Source: Streptomyces tuirus
GTDB lineage: Bacteria > Actinomycetota > Actinomycetes > Streptomycetales > Streptomycetaceae
Reading direction: 5' to 3'
Assembly (NCBI RefSeq): GCF_014701095.1
Contig: NZ_AP023439.1
Coordinates: 3,398,001 to 3,462,000 of the forward strand
DNA: 64,000 bases
The position numbers were made by a program, and so were the translations under genes. The stretch's first letter is position 1. Each line of letters starts with the position of its first letter. Below the pieces are notes generated by a model. The model was not told the origin of the DNA. It ran no database searches and saw nothing but the letters and a program-made list of their open reading frames with translations. This document shows, piece after piece, positions 36,098 to 44,822 of this stretch.

Positions 36098-36546
36098 CAG
36101 GTCCGAATCCTGTCGACCGGGGTAAGAAGGGCTCGAAGGTCCACTTGATCACCGAGCGGACCGGTTTACCCCTCTCCATCGGCATCTCCGGCGCGAACAT
36201 TCACGACAGCCAGGCGCTTCAGCCACTGGTGCGGAGCATCCCACCGATCCGTTCCCGCCGCGGTCCACGCAGGCGACGGCCCGCCAAGCTCCACGCTGAC
36301 AACGGATACGACTACGACCACCTGCGGCGATGGCTGCACGAGAGGGGCATCCGCCACCGCATCGCCCGAAAGGGCATCGAGTCATCCACACGACTTGGCC
36401 CGCACCGTTGGACCGTCGAGCGCACGATGTCCTGGCTGGGCGGCTGCCGTCGCCTACACCGCCGCTACGAACGCAAGGCCGAGCACTTCCTGGCCTTCAC
36501 CGCTACCGCCTGCAGCCTGATCTGCTACCGCCGACTCACCAAATGA
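36091..36546 (+). CDS. IS5-type transposase, orfB (-1 frame)
   Basis: Continues the catalytic domain: ELTGPNPVDRGKKGSKVHLI, second Asp in KLHADNGYDYDHLRRWL, and the Glu segment RWTVERTMSWLGGCRRLHRRYERK. There is no start codon or ribosome site of its own at the join, so it is expected to be made by -1 frameshifting at 36083-36091 (A-AAG-GGG-GGG). Both halves are otherwise intact, so the element may be active. Confidence 0.8.
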   Translation, partial: ELTGPNPVDRGKKGSKVHLITERTGLPLSIGISGANIHDSQALQPLVRSIPPIRSRRGPRRRRPAKLHADNGYDYDHLRRWLHERGIRHRIARKGIESSTRLGPHRWTVERTMSWLGGCRRLHRRYERKAEHFLAFTATACSLICYRRLTK

Positions 36547-36558
36547 GACGACGTCTAA

Positions 36559-37684
36559 GAGGTCGTTTTCGCCTATGGCGCCCGCTTATCAGGTGATTCT
36601 CTAAGCGGTTGGTGGCGGCACAGGCGAGGTCACCGCGGCTGTCGATGCCGGCGAGTCGCGGGAGGTTGCAGGTGGGGCGGAAGAGGCCCTAATCCTGTCT
36701 CATCTCAGGATGCCCGGTCGTCGAGGTTATGTGCTTCGACCGCCGTCGGCGTGCGACTGGGCGCACTCGGTCCGCGGCAGTACGCCGGAAGCATGCCGAA
36801 GCGACGCCCGTATCCGAGTGATCTGTCCGATGCCCGCTGGGAGTTGATCGAGCCGGTCCTGGCGGCCTGGCGTTTCGAGCGCCGCGGCCGGGCCCTGGAC
36901 TTCGGCCGGCCACCGGAACACGATCTGCGCGACATCATGGACGCGATCTTGTACGTGGACCGTACCGGGGTTCAGTGGCGCTACCTTCCGCACGACTTCC
37001 CGCACTGGAACACGGTCTACGGCTATTTCGCCAGGTGGCAGCAGGAAGGCGTGTTCGCCCAGCTCAATGGCCTGCTCAGGCAACTCTTACGGCAGAAGGA
37101 AGGACGGGAGGCCGAACCGTCGGCCTGCGTGATCGACGCGCAGAGCGTGAAAACCTCCACCAGCGTGCTCGCCTCCGGCCAGGGCATCGATGCCGGGAAG
37201 AGGATCGTCGGGAGGAAGCGGAGCATCGTCACCGACACGATGGGCCTTCTCCTTGCCGTGCTGGTCACCGCGGCGAGCGTGCAGGACTCCATCGCCGGCA
37301 CCCAACTCCTGGACCAGGTCGCCGTCGAACATCCCCGCATCCGCAAGGTGTGGGTCGACGGCGGCTACCGCCAGCACCTCGTCGAGCACGCCGCCAGCCT
37401 CGGCATCGACATGGAAATCACGCAACGCAAGCCTGGGACCAGGGGGTTCGCCCCGATCCCGAAGCGGTGGGTGGTCGAGCGGACCTACGGCTGGCTCATG
37501 CTCCACCGCCGCCTGGCCCGCGACTACGAAACCAGGCCCGCCCGCTCCGAAGCCATGATCCACATCGCCATGACAGACCTCATGGCCCGCCGCCTCACCA
37601 GCGAGAACACCATCTCCTGGCGCGACCCGACACCGCAGACCAAACAGCAGATTCCGGGATGAAACAACGGGAGAAAACGACCTC
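36559..37684 (+). mobile_element. IS5-family element, 1126 bp, intact
   Basis: Inverted repeats GAGGTCGTTTTC (36559-36570) and GAAAACGACCTC (37673-37684), flanked by TAA at 36556-36558 and 37685-37687. The left TAA is also the right target duplication of the preceding element, so this IS inserted exactly at that boundary, or the reverse. It carries one intact transposase. Confidence 0.87.
36793..37662 (+). CDS. IS5-family transposase
   Basis: A 289-aa DDE transposase: PYPSDLSDARWELIEPVLA at the N terminus, first Asp in ACVIDAQSVKTSTSV, second Asp in KVWVDGGYRQHLVEHA, and Glu region RWVVERTYGWLMLHRRLARD followed by YETRPARSEAMIHIAM. All catalytic residues are present in one frame. ATG 36793 gives the family start; an upstream in-frame ATG at 36751 is possible. 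About 230 bp of noncoding DNA precede it inside the IS. Confidence 0.92.
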   Translation: MPKRRPYPSDLSDARWELIEPVLAAWRFERRGRALDFGRPPEHDLRDIMDAILYVDRTGVQWRYLPHDFPHWNTVYGYFARWQQEGVFAQLNGLLRQLLRQKEGREAEPSACVIDAQSVKTSTSVLASGQGIDAGKRIVGRKRSIVTDTMGLLLAVLVTAASVQDSIAGTQLLDQVAVEHPRIRKVWVDGGYRQHLVEHAASLGIDMEITQRKPGTRGFAPIPKRWVVERTYGWLMLHRRLARDYETRPARSEAMIHIAMTDLMARRLTSENTISWRDPTPQTKQQIPG

Positions 37685-37992
37685 TAAGCACCGTGGTCTG
37701 GAGCTGGCTCGATGACGTCGGCCCAGACCAGATCGCCCCACGGGTTTCCCTCTACGCCGAGGCGTTCCGCGACGACATCATCGAGGAATTTCGCGTGAGC
37801 CACCTCAACCGCTTCGCTCGGCCACCACAACGAGTCGCACTCGGTGCACAGCGAGAAGGGTGTCCCATCGGCCCTGAAGCGGTACGGGTGGATCCAGTCC
37901 TGCCCGCAGCGCGGACAGACTTGCTTGGTCGGCACGACTGGCACGGTATCCCAGCGGGGGCGCACATTTTCCAACTGTTTGGCGGGGCCCAT
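37684..37992 (-). CDS. Zinc-ribbon protein, stop codon at an IS junction
   Basis: A 102-aa protein with a zinc ribbon (VCPRCGQDW ... SLCTECDSLWW) and a mixed C-terminal half. The function is unknown. Its TAG stop (37686-37684) spans the junction with the IS: the target TAA contributes the first two bases and the IS the final G. The original site read the same stop, so the protein is unchanged by the insertion. It probably belonged to the same accessory region. Confidence 0.7.
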   Translation of the reverse strand: MGPAKQLENVRPRWDTVPVVPTKQVCPRCGQDWIHPYRFRADGTPFSLCTECDSLWWPSEAVEVAHAKFLDDVVAERLGVEGNPWGDLVWADVIEPAPDHGA

Positions 37993-38107
37993 GGCTGTGT
38001 ACTGGGGGCGTTCACGGGCCGTTGGAGCGCGAGATGACCGGGCGTGTGGTCTTTCCTCAAGGGCCGTGAACCGGGTTGCAATTGATCAGGCTCGGTAGCA
38101 TCGGGGT

Positions 38108-38323
38108 ATGCCCACAGGACCTTTGCACGACCGCGCCGTCAACAGCATCGTCAACGGTGAGATCACCCAGGAGATCTTCCCCTGCCGGTGCATGACCGGC
38201 GAGGATCACATCGAGGGTCCGGACTCGGTTGACTACGAGGAGGAGCCTGAGGGCCACTCGTTCGCTGGAGCCGAGGAAATTTGGCTCTCCAGCGGCATGG
38301 ATGAGGATTACGACTTCCGCTAA
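38108..38323 (+). CDS. Small acidic protein, unknown
   Basis: 71 aa, strongly acidic C-terminal half (DYEEEPEGHSFAGAEEIW; SSGMDEDYDFR), two Cys (FPCRCM). GGGG lies 2-3 nt before the start, a weak ribosome site. No family recognised. It lies between the IS pair and gpmA. Confidence 0.45.
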   Translation: MPTGPLHDRAVNSIVNGEITQEIFPCRCMTGEDHIEGPDSVDYEEEPEGHSFAGAEEIWLSSGMDEDYDFR

Positions 38324-38466
38324 CGACCTGGTGACGGTCGGCCCGTGACGCGCGGAGCGCACAACGCCTGCAGGGACCTGCGCACACAGTGATTCACCGA
38401 GGGCCGACAGAAGGCTTGACAGCGGCCTCAGATCCCTTTCACCCAGCGACGGCCCCAGTGCAGCAA
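38324..38466. other. Intergenic junction back to the core genome
   Basis: No gene or clear site. The island-related DNA ends somewhere here, left of the gpmA terminator. Confidence 0.3.
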
Positions 38467-38507
38467 CAAGCCCCCTACTCGCGGGAAAACCGCAGGCAGG
38501 GGGCTTG
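38467..38507 (-). terminator. Terminator of gpmA
   Basis: Outer arms CAAGCCCCCT (38467-38476) and AGGGGGCTTG (38498-38507), with an inner GCGG/CCGC pairing. On the minus strand it lies 12 bp after the gpmA stop. Confidence 0.82.
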
Positions 38508-38518
38508 ATCGCGTCGCG

Positions 38519-39280
38519 TTACTTCTTCTTGCCCTGGTTCTTGACCGCCTCGATGGCCGCTGCCGCCGCCTCGGGGTCCAGGTAGGTGCCGCCCGGGTTG
38601 AGGGGCTTGAACTCGGCGTCGAGCTCGTAGGAGAGCGGGATGCCCGTGGGGATGTTGAGGCCCGCGATGTCCGCGTCGGAGATGCCGTCCAGGTGCTTGA
38701 CCAGGGCGCGGAGCGAGTTGCCGTGGGCCGCGACCAGGACCGTGCGGCCGGTCAGCAGGTCGGGGACGATCGCGTCGAACCAGTACGGGAGCATGCGGAC
38801 GACGACGTCCTTCAGGCACTCCGTGCGCGGGCGCAGCTCCGGCGGGAGGGTCGCGTAGCGCGGGTCGTGGAACTGGGAGTACTCGTCGTCGATGTCGAGC
38901 GGCGGGGGCGGGGTGTCGTAGGACCGGCGCCACAGCATGAACTGCTCCTCGCCGAACTCGGCGAGCGTCTGGGCCTTGTCCTTGCCCTGGAGGGCGCCGT
39001 AGTGGCGCTCATTGAGGCGCCAGCTGCGGTGGACGGGGATCCAGTGGCGGTCCGCGGCCTCCAGGGCCAGCTGCGCCGTGCGGATCGCGCGCTTCTGGAG
39101 GGACGTGTGCACCACGTCGGGCAGGAGATCGGCGTCCTTCAGGAGCTCGCCACCGCGGACCGCCTCCTTCTCGCCCTTCTCGTTGAGATTGACGTCCACC
39201 CAGCCGGTGAACAGGTTCTTCGCGTTCCACTCGCTCTCGCCGTGGCGGAGGAGGATCAGCTTGTACGGTGCGTCGGCCAT
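38519..39280 (-). CDS. gpmA: 2,3-bisphosphoglycerate-dependent phosphoglycerate mutase
   Basis: 253 aa. Interconverts 3- and 2-phosphoglycerate in glycolysis. The phospho-His motif is [20 protein letters not shown], further active-site residues are in [19 protein letters not shown], and the second His is in [19 protein letters not shown]. The C terminus [18 protein letters not shown] is the usual flexible tail. It marks the return to conserved Streptomyces core order. Confidence 0.95.
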   Translation of the reverse strand: MADAPYKLILLRHGESEWNAKNLFTGWVDVNLNEKGEKEAVRGGELLKDADLLPDVVHTSLQKRAIRTAQLALEAADRHWIPVHRSWRLNERHYGALQGKDKAQTLAEFGEEQFMLWRRSYDTPPPPLDIDDEYSQFHDPRYATLPPELRPRTECLKDVVVRMLPYWFDAIVPDLLTGRTVLVAAHGNSLRALVKHLDGISDADIAGLNIPTGIPLSYELDAEFKPLNPGGTYLDPEAAAAAIEAVKNQGKKK

Positions 39281-39488
39281 GCCTCAGAGCGTAATCCACG
39301 CTTTCGCCCGTTCGCGTGGCTGCCCGGCAGGCGGACGTTTGACCGGATCTGTTAATCGAGTGGCCCCTGACAATCGGCGGCTTGTAACTTGCGCATGCGG
39401 TCGGCGCTACTTACAGGCGCCGTGAACGCCGCTCATCCGGCACCGCTCATCCGGCGCCGCCGACATCTTGTTGCCTCCGGGGGGATCC

Positions 39489-40802
39489 ATGCCGTACGCC
39501 CTGCGTGCCCGACGCGCCGTCCGGGAGACGGTCTCCGGTCTCCCGCGTGAGTTCTGGTGGCTGTGGACCAGCACGCTGGTCAACCGGCTCGGCGCCTTCG
39601 TCGCGACGTTCATGGCGCTGTACCTGACCCTCGACCGCGGCTACTCCGCCACGTACGCCGGTCTCGTCGCCGCGTTGCACGGGCTCGGCGGAGTGGTCTC
39701 GTCGCTGGGCGGCGGGGTGATGACCGACCGGCTGGGCCGGCGGCCGACCCTGCTGATCGCGCAGTCCTCGACCGCCGTGTCCGTGGCGCTGCTGGGGTTC
39801 GTGCGCGACCCGGTGGCGATCGCCGGCGTCGCCTTCCTCGTCGGCATGGCGAGCAACGCCTCGCGGCCCGCCGTGCAGGCGATGATGGCCGACATCGTCC
39901 GGCCCGAGGACCGCGTCCGCGCCTTCTCCCTCAATTACTGGGCCATCAACCTCGGCTTTGCCGTCTCCTCCATGGCCGCCGGGTTCATCGCCGAGGTCAG
40001 CTACCGCGCCGGGTTCCTGATCGAGGCGGGGATGACGATGGTCTGCGCGGTCCTCGTCTTCCTGCGGCTGCCGGAGTCCAAGCCCACCGCGACCATGGTG
40101 GAGGCGGGCCCCCGGGACGACACGGAAGCGGCTCCCCAGGCCAGCAGGGAGGCAGCTCGCCGGGAGGACTCCGTGAGCCTGCGCACCGTACTGCGCGACG
40201 GGCCGTTCATGGGCGTCGTCGGGCTGTCCTTCCTGGTCGCGCTGATCTTCCAGCAGGGGGCGGTGGGACTCCCGGTGGCGATGGGCGAGGCCGGTTTCAC
40301 CCCGGCCGAGTACGGCATGGCCATCGCCGTCAACGGCGTGCTGATCGTGGTCCTCCAGATCCCGGTCACCCGCTTCATCGAGCACCGGGATCCCCGTCGG
40401 CTGCTGGTCGTCTCGTCCGTCCTCGCGGGCTACGGCTTCGCGCTCACCGCCTTCGCGGGGTCGCTGGGGGTCATCGCGCTCACGGTGTGCGTGTGGACGC
40501 TGGCGGAGATCGTCAACGCGCCGACGCAGACCAGTCTCGTCGTACGGCTGTCCCCGGTGCACGGGCGCGGCCGTTACCAGGGCATGTACACGATGTCCTG
40601 GTCCGTGGCCGCGCTCGTCGCTCCGCTGCTGTCCGGGTTCGTCATCGACCGGTTCGGGGCGGAGTGGCTGTGGGGGTCGTGCGCGCTGGTGGGGACGGCG
40701 GCCGGGGTGGGGTACGCCGTGCTGATGCGGCGGGTGGCGCAAGACGCGCAGGAGAAGGAACCCGTCACACCGGCGGGGAGTACAGCCGCACCCGCCCGGT
40801 AG
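39489..40802 (+). CDS. MFS transporter (drug-resistance type)
   Basis: A 437-aa membrane protein with 12 predicted helices. The motif A loop between TM2 and TM3 is GGGVMTDRLGRRPTLLIAQ, and NRLGAFVATFMALYL in TM1 is typical of the MdtH/YajR-like group. A hydrophilic central loop (about 195-235) separates the two halves. Substrate unknown; an exporter is likely. ATG 39489 is 3-4 nt from GGGGGGA; TTG 39468 is an alternative. Confidence 0.88.
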   Translation: MPYALRARRAVRETVSGLPREFWWLWTSTLVNRLGAFVATFMALYLTLDRGYSATYAGLVAALHGLGGVVSSLGGGVMTDRLGRRPTLLIAQSSTAVSVALLGFVRDPVAIAGVAFLVGMASNASRPAVQAMMADIVRPEDRVRAFSLNYWAINLGFAVSSMAAGFIAEVSYRAGFLIEAGMTMVCAVLVFLRLPESKPTATMVEAGPRDDTEAAPQASREAARREDSVSLRTVLRDGPFMGVVGLSFLVALIFQQGAVGLPVAMGEAGFTPAEYGMAIAVNGVLIVVLQIPVTRFIEHRDPRRLLVVSSVLAGYGFALTAFAGSLGVIALTVCVWTLAEIVNAPTQTSLVVRLSPVHGRGRYQGMYTMSWSVAALVAPLLSGFVIDRFGAEWLWGSCALVGTAAGVGYAVLMRRVAQDAQEKEPVTPAGSTAAPAR

Positions 40803-40910
40803 GCAGGCGCGCGGTGTCGTGCGGGGGCATCACCATCGTGCGCAACGGCATGGTCACCAGAGCGGAATCCGGGCGTCCTGCCCCGTCCCCCACCGTCCCG
40901 GGTGCGGTCC

Positions 40911-41246
40911 CTACCCGTCCACGAAGCCGAGCTCCGTGTCCGGACGGCACTGCGGGCAGGCCTTGACCCCGTCGGCGAGGGCGTGCCGGGCGTGGTCGCG
41001 GTCGACGCCCTTGGCGCGCCGGCCCGCGTTCCAGCAGCCGCCTACATGGACGTACACCGCTTCCTGGCCGGACAGGCCGCGCTCGATCACCCAGTCCGGC
41101 GCGGGCGGCCGGGCGAGGAGGCCGTGGCGGTGTTCGGCCTGGCGGCGTTCCTCGTCCGCGATCCATCGGCGGGTGCGTGCCAGGTCGCGCTCCTGCACGC
41201 GCTCCAGGAAGCGGAGCAGCGCGAGCCGCGACTCTGGATCGTTCAT
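40911..41246 (-). CDS. DUF6233-family protein
   Basis: A 111-aa actinomycete protein: RLALLRFLERVQERDLARTR, then RWIADEERRQAEHRHGL, PDWVIERGLSG, VHVGGCWNAGRRAKGVDRDHA and VKACPQCRPDTELG. The Cys residues (GGCW, ACPQC) could bind zinc. Many Streptomyces paralogues exist; the function is unknown. ATG 41246 matches the family start, and sequence upstream in the same frame is not conserved-looking. Confidence 0.8.
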   Translation of the reverse strand: MNDPESRLALLRFLERVQERDLARTRRWIADEERRQAEHRHGLLARPPAPDWVIERGLSGQEAVYVHVGGCWNAGRRAKGVDRDHARHALADGVKACPQCRPDTELGFVDG

Positions 41247-41359
41247 GCGTTCGATTCTAGGATCAGGTTCGCCGTACTCCCACCCCGGAACCCGTCGCGC
41301 ACCGCGCACCGCGTACGACGTCGGCCCCGGCAGTGCGCGGAGACCACCTCCGAGTCGGC

Positions 41360-41797
41360 TCACGGGTGCATCCGCGCCCCCTTCACCACCTTGTCCACCG
41401 CGTTCCTCGGGCCGTACACGGCGAGCCCCACGAGGTCCAGGTCCGCGGTCGGCACGGCCCGTACGGCGGCGCGGTTGTCACGGTCGTTGCCCGTGGCGAA
41501 GAGGTCGGAGGTGAAGACCGCGCGGGGCAGGGCGCGGGAGAGGGTGCGGGCGTGGGCGGTGGTCAGGGTTTCCTTGGTGGCCTCGAAGACCATGACCGGC
41601 TGGCGGAACATGGGGAGGTAGGGCACGCCGTCCGCGTCCTCGTACGGCTCGCCGATCACCTCGGGAAGCTGCGTTCCCAGGCCGCTGACCAGGAACGACG
41701 TCACATTGAGGCGCTGCCACGGCTCCAGGTCGGCGCGCAGCAGTACGGCGATCTTCGTGTCGAAGCGGATCGGCTCCGAGGAGGGTGCGGTGTCCAT
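41360..41797 (-). CDS. DUF2000-domain protein
   Basis: 145 aa: FDTKIAVLLRADLEPWQRLN, VTSFLVSGLGTQLPEVIGEPYEDADG in pieces, PVMVFEATKETL, and DLVGLAVYGPRNAVDKVVKG. DUF2000 is a small fold of unknown biochemistry. It diverges from the AraC-type regulator with about 50 bp between start codons, so it is probably that regulator's target. Confidence 0.88.
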   Translation of the reverse strand: MDTAPSSEPIRFDTKIAVLLRADLEPWQRLNVTSFLVSGLGTQLPEVIGEPYEDADGVPYLPMFRQPVMVFEATKETLTTAHARTLSRALPRAVFTSDLFATGNDRDNRAAVRAVPTADLDLVGLAVYGPRNAVDKVVKGARMHP

Positions 41798-41834
41798 GGT
41801 CCGAGCGTGCCCGGCAGCCCTCGCCGGGGTCTTG

Positions 41835-41840
41835 TACGTT
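41835..41840 (+). promoter_or_regulatory. -10 box of the AraC-type gene, leaderless
   Basis: TACGTT, 7th following base is the A of ATG 41847. Confidence 0.45.
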
Positions 41841-41846
41841 CTTTGC

Positions 41847-42647
41847 ATGGCCTCCGAGTCCTCCCGGATCGTCTCCGCCTGGCGGCCCGCCGTCCCGGGT
41901 GTCGTCGAGGTCTTCCACGCGCGGTTCACCGAGTACGCGTATCCGATGCACGTCCACGACGCCTGGACGCTGCTGATCGTCGACACCGGCGCCGTCCGGT
42001 ACGACCTCGACCGGCACGAGCACGGCACCCCGCACGACACCGTGTCGCTGCTGCCGCCGCACGTGCCGCACAACGGCTCCCCCGTCACCCCGGAGGGCTT
42101 CCGCAAGCGGGTGCTGTACCTGGACGGAACGCATCTCGGGGACGAGTTCATCGGGGCGGCCGTCGACCGGCCCGATCTGCGCGATCCGCTGCTGCGGCGC
42201 AGGGTGGGGCAGTTGCACGGCGCGCTGGGGCGGCCCGGTGAGGAACTGGAGGCCGAGAGCAGGCTGTTGTTCGTCGGGGAGCGGCTGCGCGGGCACCTGC
42301 GGGGCGACCCCGGCTCCCCGCGGCCGGCCGATCCCCAACTCGCGCGGCGACTGCGCGAGTTGCTGGACGAGCGGATCGTCGAGGGCGTCGCCCTGCGGGA
42401 GGCCGCCGGGCTGCTCGGCGCCCATCCCGCCCATCTCGTACGGGCGTTCAGCACGGCCTACGGCATCGCCCCGCACCAGTATCTGACGTCCCTGCGCGTG
42501 GGGCGCGCCCGGCGGCTGCTCCTGGAGGGGCGCTCACCGGGCGATACGGCGGTGGCGGCCGGGTTCTACGACCAGTCGCACCTCACCCGGCACTTCCGCA
42601 GGCTGGTGGGAGTGCCGCCGGGGCGCTACAAGGCGGGTCAGCGCTAG
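41847..42647 (+). CDS. AraC-family transcriptional regulator
   Basis: 266 aa. The N-terminal cupin-like effector domain (about 20-110) has VFHARFTEYAYPMHVHDAW and LLPPHVPHNGSPV. The C-terminal HTH_18 domain (about 165-266) has VALREAAGLLGAHPAHLVRAF and SPGDTAVAAGFYDQSHLTRH, ending VGVPPGRYKAG. It likely controls the divergent DUF2000 gene and itself. The predicted transcript is leaderless; upstream in-frame sequence overlaps the DUF2000 gene antisense and is excluded. Confidence 0.9.
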   Translation: MASESSRIVSAWRPAVPGVVEVFHARFTEYAYPMHVHDAWTLLIVDTGAVRYDLDRHEHGTPHDTVSLLPPHVPHNGSPVTPEGFRKRVLYLDGTHLGDEFIGAAVDRPDLRDPLLRRRVGQLHGALGRPGEELEAESRLLFVGERLRGHLRGDPGSPRPADPQLARRLRELLDERIVEGVALREAAGLLGAHPAHLVRAFSTAYGIAPHQYLTSLRVGRARRLLLEGRSPGDTAVAAGFYDQSHLTRHFRRLVGVPPGRYKAGQR

Positions 42648-42653
42648 GGCCGC

Positions 42654-43193
42654 TCAGGGCCGCTCAGGCCGCTCGGGGCGCTCAGGGCGCTCAGGGCGCT
42701 GGGTGAGGTGGGCGAACGCGTCGAGGTTGCGGGTCGATTCCCCCCGCGAGACCCGCCACGCGTACTCCTTGCGGATCGCCGAGGCGAAGCCCAGCTCCAG
42801 CAGGGTGTTGAAGGCTCCGTCGGAGGCCTCAAGGACCTGGCCGAGCAGCCGGTCGAGCTCGTCGGGGGTGACGGAGGTCAAGGAGAGGCGGCCGGTGACG
42901 TAGACGTCGCCGTGCTGGTCGACGGCGTAACTCACGCCGTAGAGCTTGAGGTTGCGCTCCAGCAGCCAGCGGTGGACGCCCTGCTCGTTCTCGTCGGGGT
43001 GGCGGATGACGAAGGCGTTCAGCGACAGGGAGTGGCGGCCGACGATCAGGGAGACGGTCGTCTTGAGCTTGCGGGTGCCGGGGAGCTGCGCGACGTAGGT
43101 GCCGGGCCGGGGGCTCTCCCACTCCAGGTCGGCGTCCTTCAGCGCTCCCTCGACGACCTGTGCCGCGCGCTGTTCCTGATCGGTTTCACCCAT
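42654..43193 (-). CDS. YbjN-domain protein
   Basis: 179 aa. The YbjN / type III chaperone-like fold is seen in [40 protein letters not shown] and [20 protein letters not shown], then [10 protein letters not shown]. The C terminus ends in a PER tripeptide repeat ([14 protein letters not shown]) encoded by a short DNA repeat. It overlaps the 3' end of mshA by 8 nt, so it is co-transcribed with it; the pairing is conserved in Streptomyces. Confidence 0.85.
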   Translation of the reverse strand: MGETDQEQRAAQVVEGALKDADLEWESPRPGTYVAQLPGTRKLKTTVSLIVGRHSLSLNAFVIRHPDENEQGVHRWLLERNLKLYGVSYAVDQHGDVYVTGRLSLTSVTPDELDRLLGQVLEASDGAFNTLLELGFASAIRKEYAWRVSRGESTRNLDAFAHLTQRPERPERPERPERP

Positions 43194-44523
43194 GCAGCGA
43201 GCGTACGCGACGGCGGTGCGCCTGCATCGCGGCCGTGTAGACGTCCGCCGTGGCGGCGGCCGCGGTGTCCCAGCCGAAGGACTGGGCGTGCCGGGCGGCC
43301 TGTCCGCCGAGCCGGTCCGTCAGGTGCGGGTCGTCGGCGAAGTTCTCCAGCACGCGCGCGTAGGCGGCCGGATCGTGCCCGCGCACGAGGAAGCCGGTGT
43401 GCCCGTCGCGCACGGCGACCGGCAGGCCGCCGACCGACGCCGCGAGCACCGGGGTGCCGGCCGCCTGCGCCTCTATGGCGACCAGGCCGAAGGACTCGCT
43501 GTAGGAGGGCATGACCAGCACGGACGCGGCGCGGAACCAGTCCGCGAGCTGCTCCTGGCCGACCGGCGGGCGGAACCGTACGACGTCCGCGACGCCGAGG
43601 CGCGCGGCGAGCTTCTGCAGGCCCTCGGGCTTGGCGAGGCCGCTGCCGCTGGGGCCGCCGACGACGGGCACGAGGATGCGGGAGCGCAGTTCGGGGCGTT
43701 CGTCGAGGAGGACGGCGACGGCGCGCAGCAGCACGTCGGGGGCCTTCAGGGGCTGGATGCGGCCCGCGAAGAGCGGGATCAGCGCGTCCTGGGGCAGACC
43801 GAGGCGGGCCCGGGCGGCGGCGCGGCCGTCGGCGGGCGAGAAGCGGCTGAGGTTCACGCCGGGGTGGACCACCGCGACCTTGCCGGCCTCGGCCGCGTAG
43901 TGCCGGACGAGTTCGTCTGCCTCTTCGGTGGTGTTGGCGATGAGCCGGTCGGCGGCGGAGACGATCTGGGTCTCGCCGATGACGCGGGCGGCCGGTTCGG
44001 GGGTGTCGCCGTCGGCGAGGTTGGCGTTCTTGACCTTGGCCATGGTGTGCATGGCGTGCACCAGCGGGACGCCCCAGCGCTGGGCGGCGAGCCAGCCGAC
44101 GTGGCCGGAGAGCCAGTAGTGCGAGTGGACCAGGTCGTAGTGGCCGGGGCGGTGGTGGGCCCAGGCCTGCATCACGCCGTGGGTGAAGGCGCAGAGCTGG
44201 GCGGGGAGGTCCTCCTTGTTGAGGCCCTCGTAGGGGCCGGCGTCGACGTGCCGGACGAGGACGCCGGGGGCCAGTTCGACGGTCGGCGGGAGGGCGGCGG
44301 CGGTCGCGCGCGTGAAGATCTCGACCTCGATGCCGTGCGCGGCGAGGCGCTGGGCGAGCTCCACGATGTAGACGTTCATGCCGCCGGCGTCGCCGGTGCC
44401 CGGCTGGTGGAGCGGGGAGGTGTGCACGGAGAGCATGGCGACGCGACGGGGCCTGCGGTGCAGCCGCAGGCGCGCGGACGACGACGCGGAGCGCCGACCG
44501 AGCCTGCCGATGTACTGGCTCAC
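43186..44523 (-). CDS. mshA: D-inositol-3-phosphate glycosyltransferase MshA
   Basis: A 445-aa GT4 enzyme, first step of mycothiol synthesis (UDP-GlcNAc plus 1-L-Ins-1-P). Motifs: [20 protein letters not shown] then [47 protein letters not shown], and the GT-B donor-site motif [20 protein letters not shown] with Glu pair. GTG 44523 is preceded by GAGGAGG at 8 nt; the open frame further upstream has no homology. The Arg-rich N terminus (about 1-35) is a usual Streptomyces extension. Confidence 0.93.
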   Translation of the reverse strand: MSQYIGRLGRRSASSSARLRLHRRPRRVAMLSVHTSPLHQPGTGDAGGMNVYIVELAQRLAAHGIEVEIFTRATAAALPPTVELAPGVLVRHVDAGPYEGLNKEDLPAQLCAFTHGVMQAWAHHRPGHYDLVHSHYWLSGHVGWLAAQRWGVPLVHAMHTMAKVKNANLADGDTPEPAARVIGETQIVSAADRLIANTTEEADELVRHYAAEAGKVAVVHPGVNLSRFSPADGRAAARARLGLPQDALIPLFAGRIQPLKAPDVLLRAVAVLLDERPELRSRILVPVVGGPSGSGLAKPEGLQKLAARLGVADVVRFRPPVGQEQLADWFRAASVLVMPSYSESFGLVAIEAQAAGTPVLAASVGGLPVAVRDGHTGFLVRGHDPAAYARVLENFADDPHLTDRLGGQAARHAQSFGWDTAAAATADVYTAAMQAHRRRVRSLHG

Positions 44524-44822
44524 GTGGCGTTCCTCCTCGCCTCGGGCATGCCTGACGCAGGGCGCACGGTGCCCTCCGAGGGGGTGCAACACCGGAGGGA
44601 GGTGCTCCATTTCCCGATTCGCGAGTTTTACCGAATCATTACCGCCCGTCGCTCAACCGTTCGAGGGCGGAGGCGTGCGGGTTCCCCGCAGGGTCATGCG
44701 CGGCACCCCCGGCGGGTCACCGCGCCGATGAGTTCCCGCGCCCCACAGTGTCTGAAGACGTGACGCAACTCGACGTGACGTGACTCGACGTGACGTGACG
44801 AGCGGGAAGAGGGTGGCGCGTG
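44524..44822. promoter_or_regulatory. Divergent region mshA / RibD-like gene
   Basis: 299 bp of noncoding DNA. Besides the 15-bp tandem repeat noted separately, no operator or promoter is clear. Confidence 0.3.
44769..44798. repeat. Two perfect 15-bp tandem repeats
   Basis: CTCGACGTGACGTGA at 44769-44783 and again at 44784-44798, with a degenerate third copy just upstream. It ends 25 bp before the RibD-like gene. Confidence 0.75.

Larger units (their letters stand above)
35327..36555 (+). mobile_element. IS5-type element, 1229 bp, with tRNA-like passenger
   Basis: Perfect 17-bp terminal inverted repeats (GACGTCGTCTCATTTGG at 35327-35343, complement at 36539-36555), flanked by the target duplication TAA (35324-35326 and 36556-36558). 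The transposase is split into two frames over A-AAG-GGG-GGG (orfA 35750-36097, orfB from about 36091). About 390 bp of noncoding DNA between the left repeat and orfA, unusual for such short elements, holds the tRNA-like gene at 35516-35591. Confidence 0.85.

Noticed and set aside
39447..40742. A 431-aa minus-strand frame over the MFS gene
   Set aside because: His/Gln/Arg-rich shadow of a membrane protein; no independent start site or domain.
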